The position numbers and the translations under genes were made by a program. The notes under the pieces are model-generated. The model searched no databases and had not been told where the DNA came from. It saw nothing but the letters and a program-made list of their open reading frames with translations. Positions 36,677 to 48,946 of a stretch of 64,000 bases of DNA are shown here, piece after piece. Position 1 is the first letter of the stretch, and each line of letters begins with the position of its first letter. Source of the stretch: Sarocladium kiliense (Eukaryota; Ascomycota; Sordariomycetes; Hypocreales; Sarocladiaceae); NCBI GenBank assembly GCA_030734395.1, contig JAUZTG010000044.1:310001-374000 (forward strand). Direction: 5' to 3'.

Positions 36677-36889
36677 GATGAAATCTTGACTTGTGTTACA
36701 GCTCTGGAGAAGAAGGCGACGGAGACAAGAAGAGGTGGTGGATTGCGAAGAATGGGAAGCAAGTAAAGGTAGAGGTCGATGGCGGGGAGGTCGTGAGCTT
36801 CGTCTTAAGTGGGGTCGGCTGGAGGTTTGGACATGGCAGGCAGAGAAACGATGTCGTGGCCAACGCCGGCCACTCAAGAGAGGCAACGA

Positions 36890-37294
36890 TTACGCGGCGA
36901 TACCGAGCTCAAGATACACTATATATCTGGAAATCTCATCCATGGCGTTTAGCCTGTCGATCACGTCCGCGACTTTCTTCACATCGTCAGGCTGTGTAGC
37001 TGAGACCACGACCAGCGTGCACCGGTAGTGTTGTCCAGGCCGATGGTACATTTTCCCTTCGCCTGAATGAAATCGCTGATGATGAACATACGCGTATGGA
37101 CTTGAAAGAAGAGTGTCATTTCCGCTCTCGCCTTTCGTCATATGGATGATTCGCTCACCACTGGTCTTGCGCGGATTGGCGCCAACACGACTCACAATAG
37201 CCATGATGTCCGATGCTTCGCTTACGAGGAGAGTCTGGCATTGTTTGAGATTCAAGGTACTTTGGATTTCAAGATGTAGCTTCCCATCTACCAT
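36890..37294 (-). CDS. Possible orphan ORF, 134 aa, function unknown
   Basis: A 134-codon ATG-initiated, intronless frame lies upstream of the RING gene on the same strand, with 214 bp between its stop and the RING start. The composition looks protein-like: regular hydrophobic spacing, a GKMYHRPGQHYRCTLVVVSATQ stretch that could be a beta strand and an amphipathic end (DVIDRLNAMDEISRYIVYLEL). I recognise no family and no targeting signal. It could equally be a chance frame or the remnant of a larger gene. Confidence 0.35.
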   Translation of the reverse strand: MVDGKLHLEIQSTLNLKQCQTLLVSEASDIMAIVSRVGANPRKTSGERIIHMTKGESGNDTLLSSPYAYVHHQRFHSGEGKMYHRPGQHYRCTLVVVSATQPDDVKKVADVIDRLNAMDEISRYIVYLELGIAA

Positions 37295-38115
37295 GTAGCT
37301 GAAGCGTCACGAAGAATGTAGGATAGAGCACTTCAGCTTGCACTGCAGAGCCAGACTCTTCGTACCATGTCGTATAGGTAATTTCCAAACCGCGGTGTAT
37401 CATGTCTTTACACTATCCACTCGTCCACTCGCAGGTCTGACCCAAACTCCTGAGCCGGGCCCGTAGACGGGCTGTTCGGTGCTCGGAGCCTGGCCTCTGG
37501 AGCCCGATATCCTCGTAGCCCTTGGGTTATTGTAGGTCCTCGCATCCATATAGCAAGCCCGAGTTTAGCAACTTTCTTGGGCGCTTACCAAGACTACGGC
37601 CAGGCGAACAGTAGCCTGCTGGAGGGTGTCTCGGAACGCCTTAGGAACGACTCCGAAGGCCTTCCGGTGTTATCAACCTCCGCTCCACTTCCGGTAGCTG
37701 GAAAGATCTGCCTGAGCCCTGCAGAGTCCTCATCCGTGTCGCATAGAATGAAGATAGGACTTCAATAGCCAATTAGGGTCTCATGGTCTTCCCCACGATA
37801 AGGGAACCTCCTCCAAGCCGAAGGTAGCAAGCCATCAAACTCAAATGCCCACCACCAACCGCCATCAGAAGCCCTACTGATGGATAGCATTAATACAGCA
37901 TGCTAGCATTGATGCAGTAGAATAACTAAGTGGGCGTGAGCGCCTGTCAGCATGATCTTGCAACGCGCGAGCCTGGGCACGAAACGTTCCTCCGCATCTT
38001 GTGCCGACTTGGGCGATCAATGGCCCTTGTTTACCTCTCGTGAGCAACACTGTTCGGCCGATTGGTGATTCGAGATCAGCATCAAGCTCTCTCGAAACGG
38101 GATCCCCTTCTCGTC
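37295..38115. other. Intergenic, about 820 bp, upstream of the Zn2Cys6 regulator
   Basis: The putative promoter of the first cluster regulator. One TGCCGA (reverse TCGGCA) occurs near 38003. No gene is seen. Confidence 0.5.
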
Positions 38116-40846
38116 ATGGGAGATGAGCCTAGCGACAGCAACAAACGCCCAGGGGGAGTGAAGAGGTCAGCTGCCTCGGCCGATGCTGGCCTGGAGCAAG
38201 GCAAGCGACGAGCCGCCTACATCCCACGTGCCTGCGATAATTGCCGGAAACGAAAAGGAAGATGCGATGGTGCTAGACCGTGCCGCTTCTGCCATGGCCG
38301 GCGTCAACACTGCACGTATTCCATGACCATGAGCGACTGGCGAAGCGTGCAGAGCGCCACCCATGATGACCTTGCAAGCCATCAACCCAAAGATCCTGCT
38401 TGGATGCAAGAGTGCGTATGCTTATCAGAAATGAACAGTATGGAATCACTGGTCAAAAGCATGCGCTGATGTTGGAAAATAAACAGTGCCATATCATCTC
38501 TGAGCAGCCTTGTGATGAATCTTCAGCAACAGGTCGAAAGTCTTCACGCTCGGATAGGGCAAGCTGATAACCGTCCAGCCACAGATCTAACTACCACCGT
38601 TGCACGACTGCCAACAGACTGTGGCGAGCAAGCAGATCAAAGCTCTCTAGGATCAGGAGGGAATGCGCATGACGACCAGGCTGAACAACGAAGCACGGAC
38701 TCCGGTTCAGCAGTTGAACATGACACGTTCATCAAATATCGACCGATTGGTTCTTTTTTCGGCCCTACGAGTCCCGACTTCAGCCTGAATATGGCACAGA
38801 AGCAATCATGTATCGAGAAAGCCTCACAAGACGCCGACAGAGTGCCTTTCGATCTGCCGAGTATTGGTGAAGAGCAGTCTGATGAAGATGAGGAGAATGA
38901 GCCACCTGAAAGTGGCGACGTTCCTGCGACGAGAATAGCACGATATGCTGCTAGAGATCACGGGCAAACTCGACGGCAGCCTAGGCCCTGCCTTCGCTCG
39001 AAAGGATTGAGCGAGATACCAGAAAGCCTGAGCCTTCGCGAGTCCTTGAGACTTGTTCGGGTTTACGATGAGGTCGTGGGATCATTCCATCCCATTTTAG
39101 ACATTGCTGTACTTGCGCAGCACTTGGAAGTACTGTACCAGAACGACGAAGACCAGTCGTTGCGCAATAATTCATCGAGAAGCCCGAAACTAGATCAGGA
39201 CAACTTATTGCTCCTCAACTTGGTGCTGTCGATTGCACTCTTTGCAGAGAACACACCTTCTGAAGCCAAGCTTGGGAGGAGGATCTTCCACGCTTGCCAG
39301 GAAGCAATCAACTTCAGGCTCATGACTACTCCTTCGAAACTGAATCATGTGGTACTGGCTCTTGTAACTGTAAGCCTAGCATCTAGTCATATGACCACGT
39401 TGTGTGAATGAGCGACCACTCTGCTGACTTATGACTCTTCCCCTATCCAGGGCCTCTGCTACTTTTTTGACGGCGCTGCTCAGTCTGCCTGGAGGATTTG
39501 CGGTATCGCGGGATCGATGCTCATGGAGCTTGGGTTGCATAATCGGGACGTAGCCCAGAAAGTACTATGCTCGGAGCGGATGCGCGTAGATGCTGCCAAC
39601 ATCACTTGCAGTATCATCGTCCTTGACAGGCAGTGGAGCTCTGCAACAGGCCTCCCAGCACATTTTCGGGAGTCAACTTTCGAACAGAACTTCCAAGAAG
39701 CGGTACGCAGGACCCGAGCTCATCCAGTTGGCCCCTATACCCATGTGGCAGCAGCTGACTCAAGCCTGACGCCAGGTCACTAACCCCTACTTGAAAGCCA
39801 TGATGGCATTCCTTCTCATAAGCGACAAGGTCACCGGAGCCATATCCGCGGCCCTTCAGGGTGAATCTGCTGAAGACGACAATGCCATCGAAATGGTAAA
39901 CTTTCAGATCTTAGAGTGGCGCTCCAGCGCCATTAAGATTCATGCCCCCAGGCTGCTAGAGTATGGATACTCGGCGTCTTCCCAAGCACCATCGTGGGCC
40001 GTGCTCCTCAGTCTTCGAGCCAACTCAGTTCGAAGCATGCTGCTCCGCCCTTACTTCTTCCCCAATTCGAACGCTCCTATTGCCCAGCAGAGCCTGCATG
40101 CGGCTATGGACATCATTTCCGACACTATTAACACCCTTGCCATTCTTGACAAAGCAACGGACATCTACAGAAAGCAGCACCCTTACTATCAACACATATT
40201 AGCCGGCGCTTGCGCCTTGCTGTCGCTGGTCGTCTCATCTGCTCGTCAATCTCGAGTAAAGCTGAACGCAGATGTTTCCGGAAGCGTGGTGACGAGCATT
40301 CGAAATAACTACTGGAGTGCAGTGTCATTGGCTTCTATCTACAGTGTATCCTCTCGAATGTCGCGTCGGCTCTTGAGGCGCTTGGAGCTGATGAAGCAGC
40401 CTTTGACGAGCCTGGGAATCCTCAACATGACAGATAATGTCACGGTACATCAGCACACTGATACTGCTGGTATGAGACAGCCAGATCGGCGTCATAATCC
40501 GCAAGAGCAGCAGGAAGAGCATCAGCTGCATCAGCCATTAGCAACACTAGCAGCGGTGTCAGCAGCACGCCAACAACAAGCTGAGTTGCAGCCAGCAGCT
40601 AGTCAAAGTCAAAGAGCTGCAGGAAGCTCAACACCTACATATCCTATGAACATTGGACCCTTGCCAGCAGATCTTATCATCGACGACCCATTTCTCGCAT
40701 CACCGTCGCTGCAAATAGCGCTTGGAGAAGATACAGCGTGGTTCATGGACAATAATCTTCTGGATGCTGGGACTAGCATTGGACTACCTTACGGTCAATC
40801 GTTCATGAGTGGAATGGACGACATGTTTGCCTGGGGACCGTTTTGA
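38116..40846 (+). CDS. Zn2Cys6 transcription factor with fungal-specific TF domain, 833 aa
   Basis: Four exons (38116-38411, 38487-39369, 39451-39702, 39776-40846; introns 75, 81 and 73 bp) give 833 residues. The longer in-frame extension starts with TTG, so the ATG at 38116 is used. The binuclear zinc cluster is CDNCRKRKGRC followed by C-x2-C-x6-C (about residues 40-66). A coiled-coil-like LSSLVMNLQQQVESLHARI follows as a likely dimerisation linker. The middle region matches the fungal_trans domain (VYDEVVGSFHPILDI, GLCYFFDGAAQSAWRICGI). The C-terminus is Gln/Ala-rich and then acidic with aromatic residues, plausible for activation. It sits at the left end of the transporter/oxidoreductase cluster, so local regulation is likely but inferred. 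Confidence 0.92.
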
Positions 40847-41233
40847 TGGCATACGTGTATGGTTCACCTCATCTACGCGGATGAAACATCTGGCACAGCG
40901 CCTACGAAGCATTCAGCCACAGAACAATTGTCTTTCTCGTCCCCACGGCAAAACCTTGCAGATTGTAACAGCTGTGAGACACAAATCTAGAAGGTCAATG
41001 GACGGGCTCGGCGTTGAAGTTCTTTCGCCCTCTATAACGGGATCCCAAAGCTTCTACAGGGGACCGCACTTGTAGCTTAAACATGATATTTGAATTCACA
41101 ACCTTGTTCAAGTTTCCAAACCTCCAACAGCGACATGAATCCCCGGTCTGCCAAGCTAATCTATCTTCTAGCACATTCGGTCTCTTCCAGGTAGAAGTTC
41201 ACAAACCGTCTCCCCTGCCCGCCTCCTTCAGCG
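40847..41233. other. Convergent intergenic, about 390 bp
   Basis: 3' flanks of the regulator and the FAD oxidase. No gene is seen. Confidence 0.5.
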
Positions 41234-42849
41234 TTAAAGTCTCGAATTCTTCAAATTCAGCTTGTTGATCTTGTCATGTGTCTGTATGAACTTCTTGTAG
41301 TTTGGGAACAGACTTTGAGGATCCCACTTCTCACGAATCCGTAAGAACTTAGCGAGGGCGGTGTCGCTCAATACCTTGTTCTGCAATAGAACAGTCAGTA
41401 ATTGCATCAACGCCTTGAAACGGGCAAATTGTGGGATTGTTCTTACATTGGCCTCCTCGTTGTTCACGTCTAGCTCTGTTACGTATTGACCCACCGCAAC
41501 GGGGAAGGCTCTCCTATATCGCTCAATCATGGGCTGATAGATAGCAGGCTCGAGATCAGGGTTCGTCCATCCCGTAATTGTTGAGATGTATAGATCCTGT
41601 GGGAGAATCAAGCAGGCATCTTCCTCATCCGGCACAATATCGCAGTGACATATGAACACTGAGGATGTTCGAGTTGGCAGCTCCAGCATGCAAGGCTTGA
41701 TAGCTTCCAGCAACTAACCATTCGACAGAGTCAGTACTTGGCTGCTTTGGTAGTAACATGTGACTGAGGGGCATGACTTACAGTCTTCAAAGGAATCTCA
41801 GGATCGTTCATGATGCTGTTGATTTGCCACCTCTCCTGCTGTCCGTTTCCGAGGAATCCTCTCTTTCGGGCAAAGACCTGGTCGAACGTCCGCTCCTGAA
41901 CAGGCTCGAGTTTAAGCAGAGCTTGACGAACTTCGGGGGTAAACCTTTCGTAGGCGCTTAGAAGAGTTCTTGCCTCCCGTTGAGTATCACAATAACAGAG
42001 GAGGTTGAGGGTCAGAATTAGTTTACCGCTCTTGGGGACGTCGTCTGTCGTATATGCAGGATCATATTTTTCGGGATAGTCGATAGTCAGGTTCAGATCA
42101 GTTCCGTACTTGGGTGTGTCTCGGCCACGCTCAATGGCCCAAGTCATGAGACCCATGTAGTTATCCTTGGTAATGTCGAACTTGAGGATCGTTTCCCACA
42201 TGGTAGATCGAGGAATTGTTCGACCCCAAAAGCGCGTGACAACAGCGAAGAATCCGAGTCCACTACCTCTGGCTGCCCAGAACAGGTCCTGGTTCTCGGT
42301 ACGGCTTGCAACCAGAGTACGACCGTCTGGCACAACCATTTCAATCTTCGTGATCCAAGTCTGGCTCGTGGCACCCCAGCCTCGCACGAACCAGCCCTGG
42401 CCACCAGCGAGCATAAAGCCTCCAGAACCTACCGTAGGAGCGTGTCCATGAGGGAAGAATCTGCCAATCTCCTTGAGTTTGTCTGCTAGTTCCTCGACAC
42501 GAGAAGATGGGCCGAAGTCAATTTCCTGTGAGACGGAGTCGTGGCCAATCTTTCGGTTCAGCCCAACAGTATCAATGAGAATGCCGTCCTCTAGGGCGCT
42601 TGGGAAGTTCATTATATGACCTGAAGATCGCACACCGACGTGTGCTTTGAGCTCCGAAGCTCGCCTCAGTGCCTGACAGACATCTTCAGGTGTTTCTGGG
42701 AGGTGAATCTCCCTCGGGAATCGTTTCGGCGTGTCCGCACTTGGATTCATGCGTCGACATCGTTCATAATCGTTGGTGCCGCGGACAAGTACCTTGGAAG
42801 AGTACTTAGGGGTGGTTGTATAAAATCTGGGATCGTTCATAGGACGCAT
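41234..42849 (-). CDS. FAD-dependent oxidase, PCMH/VAO type (berberine-bridge-like), 493 aa
   Basis: Three exons (42849-41782, 41713-41447, 41380-41234; introns 68 and 66 bp) encode 493 residues. The second intron keeps the frame open when retained (22 extra residues), so both forms could be translated. A PCMH FAD-binding domain is clear (IHLPETPEDVCQALRRASEL, VRSSGHIMNFPSALEDG, GHAPTVGSGGFMLAGGQGW). The C-terminal substrate domain ends in the FLRIREKWDPQSLFPNYKKF pattern of this family. The usual second covalent-FAD cysteine is replaced: the GxCxxVG position reads GHAPTVG. The His in SSGH is retained, so FAD could be singly covalent or non-covalent. No signal peptide is seen, so it is predicted intracellular. 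Relatives oxidise sugars, oligosaccharides or alkaloid-like alcohols, making H2O2 or passing electrons on. It is divergent from the FMN dehydrogenase. Confidence 0.9.
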
Positions 42850-43775
42850 GATGAAGAGTTCTCCGAATCAAAAGACGATGAAGATATCTAAGCGATACGC
42901 ATATGCTTGTTTAAGTGTTTCTGTACTTCTAACGCCTGCAGATCAGCATCTTTATACCCATCACCGGCGGCCGGCTATCAACACGAATGCATGATTCAAA
43001 GAGGAGTGATAAGACAACAATATTAGATTGGTAGTACGCCAAACCTAGTCATGGCACTGGGGTCGCTTCGGACGGGTGTTGATCTTGACAACGGAAGCAT
43101 TCAGAAGTGACTAGGAGGCACTGTGACTGGAGTCGTGTCTGATCGTCTTGCTACACCCCACGTGCATCGCATCCAATCCCGGGTCTTTGATAATCAAAGC
43201 GGAGCCTAGCATCGCTGTGACGATGCAACATAGGAATGAATTCGTAGTTGGCCAGTTGGCTATGCAGCTTCGGAAAGCCTCCTTACTCAAGTGCCGCCTT
43301 CGGAACAGTTCCGAATCTCAATCCCACCAACAGATAAGCTTTAGGGGCATCTGCGTACTGGAGAGGCGCACAACAGCTACACACTTGCCGGTCCAAGGCC
43401 ATTATAATGAGAGCGACGACGGGCGAGGACGATCGATGCGCGGCGTTGGAGCCATCAACGCCCCCGCTCAAGCCTGCATGATCTTTCGACACGACTAGCT
43501 TATCCCCCTCCTGAAAGCGCATGAATTTCCCAGAAGGCTCGAATGGGCTCCAAATTGGCCTGCAAATCCGGAACAGCTGGGAACGCGGGGCTCACTTGTC
43601 ATCCTGTTGCTCTTTGTTCCCGCCCTCGTGCACCCTGTGTTGTCGCGGCCAAACAGGTCGGTCTATTAACAACCTGATGGACCCATTGCCAAAGAGCAGC
43701 GACTCCTCGAATTGAACTTTATTGGCATTTCATACCTCCCGACTTGCAGCCTGACGGGTAGAGTGTGTGCCCAGC
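42850..43775. other. Bidirectional promoter between the two flavoenzymes, about 930 bp
   Basis: Separates divergent start codons. No gene is seen, and I find no TCGGCA motif in it. Confidence 0.5.
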
Positions 43776-45430
43776 ATGCGGAGAAAGGTCTCAGCTGCCG
43801 AGGTGCAACATCACAACACGGCCGACGACTTATGGATCGTGGTGAACGGCCAAGTGTTTGACGTTACGGAGTTTGCGCGAGAGCACCCTGGAGGTCAAGA
43901 AGGTATGTGCTTCATGCAAATCCGATGATGGAAATCCGCGACTTCGTGGACTTTGAAGAATCTCGTTCCGACCCATGCTGACTTGCCCCCAAGTCATTGT
44001 TCGTTATGCTGGGCGCGATGCATCTCCATCATACAACGAAGTTCATTCAGCAACATTGATCACAAAGACTCTAAGCTCCCAGCACCATATTGGAGATTTG
44101 GATCCCAGCACAACAAGTACTGTGGAATGGACCAAAGCCAACACCGAGGGAGTAGAAGCGCAGCCGGATCCCGAACGGACAGTCCTCGATGCTATAATCA
44201 ATCTTGACGATTTTGAGAAGGCTGCGAAGTTGACTCTGTCAGCCAAATCATGGGCGTTCATTACTGGCGGTTCGCTAGACAACATTACTCGGGATGCCAA
44301 CAGAGAGATGCTTCGTCGTATCTGGTTACGTCCGTTCATTCTGCGCAATGTTGCATCTGTCACAACTCGGACAAAGCTATTCGGGTGTGATCTAGAAATG
44401 CCAGTTTACATCGCACCCACTGGTGCGGCAAAAGCAGGGGGCGCAGAAGGCGAACTGACGTTGGCGAGAGCGGCGAATACCTGCGGGGTTGCACACTGCT
44501 TTGCTACACCCTCATCCTATACGCACGAAGAGATTCTGGAGGCGACAGAGAAACAAGCGTTCCTACAGCTTTATGTGAATAAGGAGAGGGAGAAGTCCGA
44601 AGCTGCAATACGTGCTGCAGAGGCCACCGGCAAGCTGAAAGCGATCTTTGTCACAGTGGATGTGCCTGTTATTCCCAAGAGGGAGGACGACGAGCGCGTA
44701 AAGTCAGATACAGTGCTACTAGTTGCTGGGGTTAAGAGCCAAGCCGGTCTGCACAACGACAAGAGAGGCGCCGGTTTTGCTCGGCAGTCTGGCTCCTTCA
44801 TCGACCCAACATTCAGCTGGGAAGACGTGGCTTGGCTACGAGGTATCACCAAAGTGCCCCTTGTGATCAAGGGAATCCAACGGGCAAGCGATGCGAGGAT
44901 GGCTATGAAGATGGGATGTGAGGGCATCATATTGAGCAACCATGGAGGAAGAGCAGCCGATAACGCTCCACCTGCGATCTTAATCCTCCTCGAGATTCAG
45001 AAACATTGCCCGGAGGTCTTCCTGAAGATGAAAGTTCTTGTTGATGGCGGTTTTCGGCGCGGCTCTGACATTGTGAAGGCTATTTGCTTGGGAGCGTCGG
45101 CTGTCGGACTTGGTCGTCCATTTCTCTATGCTCTTGGCTATGGCCAAGATGGCGTAGAATATGCGATGGGCAGTAAGAGACACCCGGCCTACTTTAAGTC
45201 GACATCTTCGCCCGAATGGGCATGTACTGATCTATTTGCCTGCAGTTATCAAAGACGAGATCGAGACGACTATGCGGCTTTGTGGCATGACAGACTTGAT
45301 GCGGGATGCACATCCTGACTATGTCAACACCAACGAGCTTGACCCTCTGGTTCCTGGCTTGAAGCATCCGTATGCCCGAAAGTTCAATCAACCAGCCGGT
45401 ATGTGGGGCTGGATGAGGAGCAGGTTGTGA
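43776..45430 (+). CDS. Cytochrome b5-fused FMN-dependent 2-hydroxyacid dehydrogenase (cytochrome b2-like), 496 aa
   Basis: Three exons (43776-43902, 43994-45172, 45246-45430; introns 91 and 73 bp) give 496 residues. The N-terminal cytochrome b5 module shows the heme ligand HPGG near residue 39 and a second His in NEVHS. The FMN-dependent alpha-hydroxyacid dehydrogenase barrel follows, with YIAPTGAAKAGG, FVTVDVPVIPKREDDERVK, the catalytic His359 in LSNHGGR and the terminal flavin segment GLGRPFLYALGYG. The known reaction is oxidation of L-lactate or related 2-hydroxyacids to 2-ketoacids with electron transfer through heme. No mitochondrial presequence is present, and the protein is shorter than S. 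cerevisiae Cyb2, so it is predicted cytosolic or peripheral and may act on a different 2-hydroxyacid. It starts 926 bp from the divergent FAD oxidase. Confidence 0.92.
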
Positions 45431-47254
45431 GTGAAAGTCGCTCATCTAATGGATACGCCGAGACGGATCGGAGGTAATGACCCGTTTTACAAGCTTGACA
45501 ATCAGGGGTACCGTAGTCTTGGTAACTTCTTCGGGGGCCAATGGTCATTAAACGTTGTTTACTTTAGCTCGAGAGGCAACAATACAGTCCCTTCGCAGTC
45601 ATCAGCCTCTAAGCAAGGAATAGACTATCAGCTAGTCACAAAGAGGTCACATGCTCGCATAGCTGAGGCTGGTGTATCAAATGATCTTCGACTGAGTACT
45701 TGGTTGGGTCCCTTGGGATATTTTCGCTTCAGCAATGTTTAGGTATGTTAAAAAGACTAGACATTCAAAGGGTTTCTTGTAGGTACCCCTTGGATCGTAT
45801 CAGCCCTGGCTTGGTGATGTGGGACGCGGAGATTTACGACTCCCGAGGGGATAATGCCTCAAACTTGAGGTGATAGATCATATTCAGCAACAACCTCTGG
45901 TTCTCTCGGTCCAGCGGAGAGATATGATCTCTTCAGTACCCCAGTTCCGGATCCGTATTTCCTGCCAGTGTAGATTCTCGCTCGCATCAGGTGTGGGTCA
46001 TCCCGTGAAGGTCATATTCGAACATCTTATAGAATACAAAGCAACATCGCGATGACAGCTGACCTCGTATTGCCGCTAAAGAGCACTATGACGGATGTGT
46101 GCGTTTCCGTTTGTACAAACCGGCACTTGCATCACTCCCATTTCTAGAGATATGATGTTTTTGGTAACTCGGACCAGGGTTGACTTACCATCCATCCGGA
46201 CATAGAGCCGAGCGAGACACCCTTCTTCTAACCTCGGCCTTTAGGGTCTAGAACAAGTCTACTCTATCGTATGGAGAAGGTTAGCGGCTAGACCAGGCCT
46301 TCAGGGCTCTTGTCTTGCATGCTCCGTATTTATCATGGCATTTGCGGATACCTTTACCGACCCCGCGAGCAGGACAGTATCAACCCACGATTTGTAATAG
46401 AGGGTCCTCAACGGGCCAAGGGGAGCATACAAGGGATCGTGGCTTCTCCCCTCTAAACAGCGGAATCGTACCATGTCGTCGTAATCGCAAAACCAAACAG
46501 TGGACACAGCGCCCAGTGGGTTCAACCCGTCGCCAAACTGCAGATCCCCCAAAGCGCCATGACGTTACCGACGCCGCCTCCATGGGGCCCCGTCCAACTG
46601 CCAAGCCTAGTGCCGGGAGTGATTTAACCTTAAAAGTATCAACTGGGAGGGTCCGAGGCGTGGGGTCGGCCTCCTCGTGATTGGGTCCCGGCGACTTGGC
46701 ATACAAAATCACTGGCGATCACTGCTTCGGCAGATAATGCTGCACCGCCTGGGAAGACGTCTTGGCTTCATCGTCGAGGGCACTGGTGCTGCGCTGCGAG
46801 GGTGCATAGTGGACACTCGGGATCCAGCTTGGGACTGCTTGGTCCACGCACAGGGCCCTCCTCGCCATACTGAATTCCGTCAGAGTGGACTTATGGCTGG
46901 TTTGATGTGCATCCGGAGACGGATGTCGCTCGTTGAAGGGGTGACTGCGTATGCCGAGACTTGTAGCGCAGACCCTTCGCTGGTCTCGAGCTGGGTTGCT
47001 TATAACCTCCGGATCAGAACTGTTCAACGATCTCGATTCTCCCCATTCTCTGTTTTCTTGGCTTGATCATTCTCCCTCTTCTCTTCTCATAATCGCTTGG
47101 CCTCCCATCTGAGTTCCATCCCCCTCTTTTGAGTCAACTTCTAGTTGTCCAGCACGCCTCCAAAACCCCTTGCCTACCAACATCAATAGGCCAAGTCGAA
47201 AGAGAACGTACAATCAACTATCCAACTCCGGGAAAGACAGACAGATCGGCAGAA
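45431..47254. other. Intergenic, about 1.8 kb, upstream of the ACS-family transporter
   Basis: No gene is seen. TCGGCA occurs at 46727-46732 and 47246-47251, and reversed at 46952-46957, all within the last 530 bp before the transporter start. Confidence 0.5.
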
Positions 47255-48946
47255 ATGTCTGACACAACTCTGCCAAACGGCGAGAAGCGCGCCGGAGACC
47301 CAGCTTTCTACAACAATGCGGATCCCAGCTATAGACCCAGAGGCCCATCCAACGAGTCGTTGGGTAAGCCTGCGGAGAGCAGGTTAGAGAATGGAGAGGG
47401 ACCGTTGCCTGTTGGAGAGGTCGATGTGGCTACTGAGCGACGCATTATTCGCAAGATTGACATGCGGATTGTGCCCATGGTGATGTGGGTTTATCTCATG
47501 AATATGATGGATCGAGGTCAGTCAGCCCTTCCTTCACACTTTCGGACCAAGACAGTGCGGCAGAATAGACATACTGACTTTCGTCTCTTCAGTGAACATT
47601 GGAAACGCCAAACTATTTGGCCTTGAAGAAGATCTGGGCATGGAGGGACCACAGTTCCAGATTGCCGTCTCAGTGCTTTTCATCACCTATTGTGTAAGTT
47701 TCCAACGCTTTGTGTTGGCATTTCCAAAACTAACAGCTTGCTTTTACTTCAGTTGTTCGAAACACCCTCGAATATGATCATCAAGAGGCTTCAGCCCGGT
47801 CGCTACCTTGCCGGCCTCACCTTCTGCTGGGGCCTCGTCGCCACCTTCAGCGCCTTCGTCCAGTCCTTTGGCGCTCTCGTGGCTTGCCGTCTCCTCCTGG
47901 GTCTCTTCGAGGCCGGCTTCTTCCCTGGTGTCATCTTGTATCTCAGCATGTGGTACGGCAAGAAGAACCTCGCTCTGCGCGTTGCCTTCTTCTTCTCTAC
48001 TGCTGCTATCTCTGGATTCGCCGGTGGTCTTGTCTCTTATGGCATCAGCGAGCTAGATGGCAGCCGGGGATGGCGTGCCTGGCGCTGGATCATCCTCATT
48101 AACGGCGCGCCCACGATCCTAACTGGCATGGTCATGCCCTTTGTCCTTCCCAACAGCCCTGAGACGGCCAAGTTCTTGACAGATGACGACCGGGCAAACC
48201 TTGAGCGCATCCAGGTTTCTCAGATGGGCAGTGCTCACAATCTCCGGAACCTGGTCAAGTCTGATGCCATTGACGCGCTCAAAGACTGGACGACTTGGGC
48301 GTATTGCTTCGCTCTGTTCCCGACTCTCACCATGCTGTACTCTTTCGTCGTCTTCCTCCCCACCATCATCGATGGCATGGGTCAGTGGAACGAAGCAGAG
48401 GTTCAGGCTATGACTGCTCCTGTCTACGCTGTCGGTGCAATTGTCTACATGATCTGTGCTCGTGTCAGCGACAAGACGCAGCGCCGTGGCTACTTCGTCA
48501 TGGGTAGCATTTGCTCGGCCATCCTCGGCTACGCAATGCTCATCGCCGATGCTGGCAACGAAGTCTCGTACGCGGGCTGCTTCTTTGTCTCCATCGGTAT
48601 CTTTGTTTCATCTGGTATCTCTTTCGCCTGGGTTCCGTCCAATAACCCTCGCTATGGCAAGCGAGCTGTTTCAACGGGCTTGCATCTCACGATCGGTAAT
48701 GCGTCTGGCGTTGCTTCTCCATTCCTCTTTTCTGCTAGCCAAGCTCCGACCTACCGTCCAGGGTACGGTGCCAGTATCGGAATGCTCTTCCTGTCACTTT
48801 GCCTCAATGTCCTCCTGCATTGGCACTTTAAGAGGCAGAACAAGCAGAGGGACCAGGGTAGACACGACCATCTCCTGGAGGGCAAGACTGATCTTGAAAT
48901 TGAGGCAATGGGTGAGAGGAGCCCGAAGTTCCGCTTCGCCATCTAA
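47255..48946 (+). CDS. MFS transporter, anion:cation symporter (Dal5/allantoate permease-like) family, 518 aa
   Basis: Three exons (47255-47516, 47593-47693, 47753-48946; introns 76 and 59 bp) give 518 residues. The cytoplasmic N-terminus is hydrophilic. Membrane spans start with RKIDMRIVPMVMWVYLMNMMDR, a hallmark of the ACS family, and continue with VNIGNAKLFGLEEDLGM, LFETPSNMIIKR, RLLLGLFEAGFFPGVILYLS and FAWVPSNNPRYGKRAVSTGLH. About 12 spans are visible. Characterised relatives import carboxylates and related anions (allantoate, nicotinate, pantothenate, tartrate, galactonate) at the plasma membrane. The substrate here is inferred to be an organic or sugar acid, given the neighbouring dehydrogenases. 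The tail is soluble and Glu/Lys-rich. Confidence 0.93.

Noticed and set aside
38062..38115. N-terminal extension of the first Zn2Cys6 regulator
   Set aside because: It begins at TTG; the ATG at 38116 is the first proper start.
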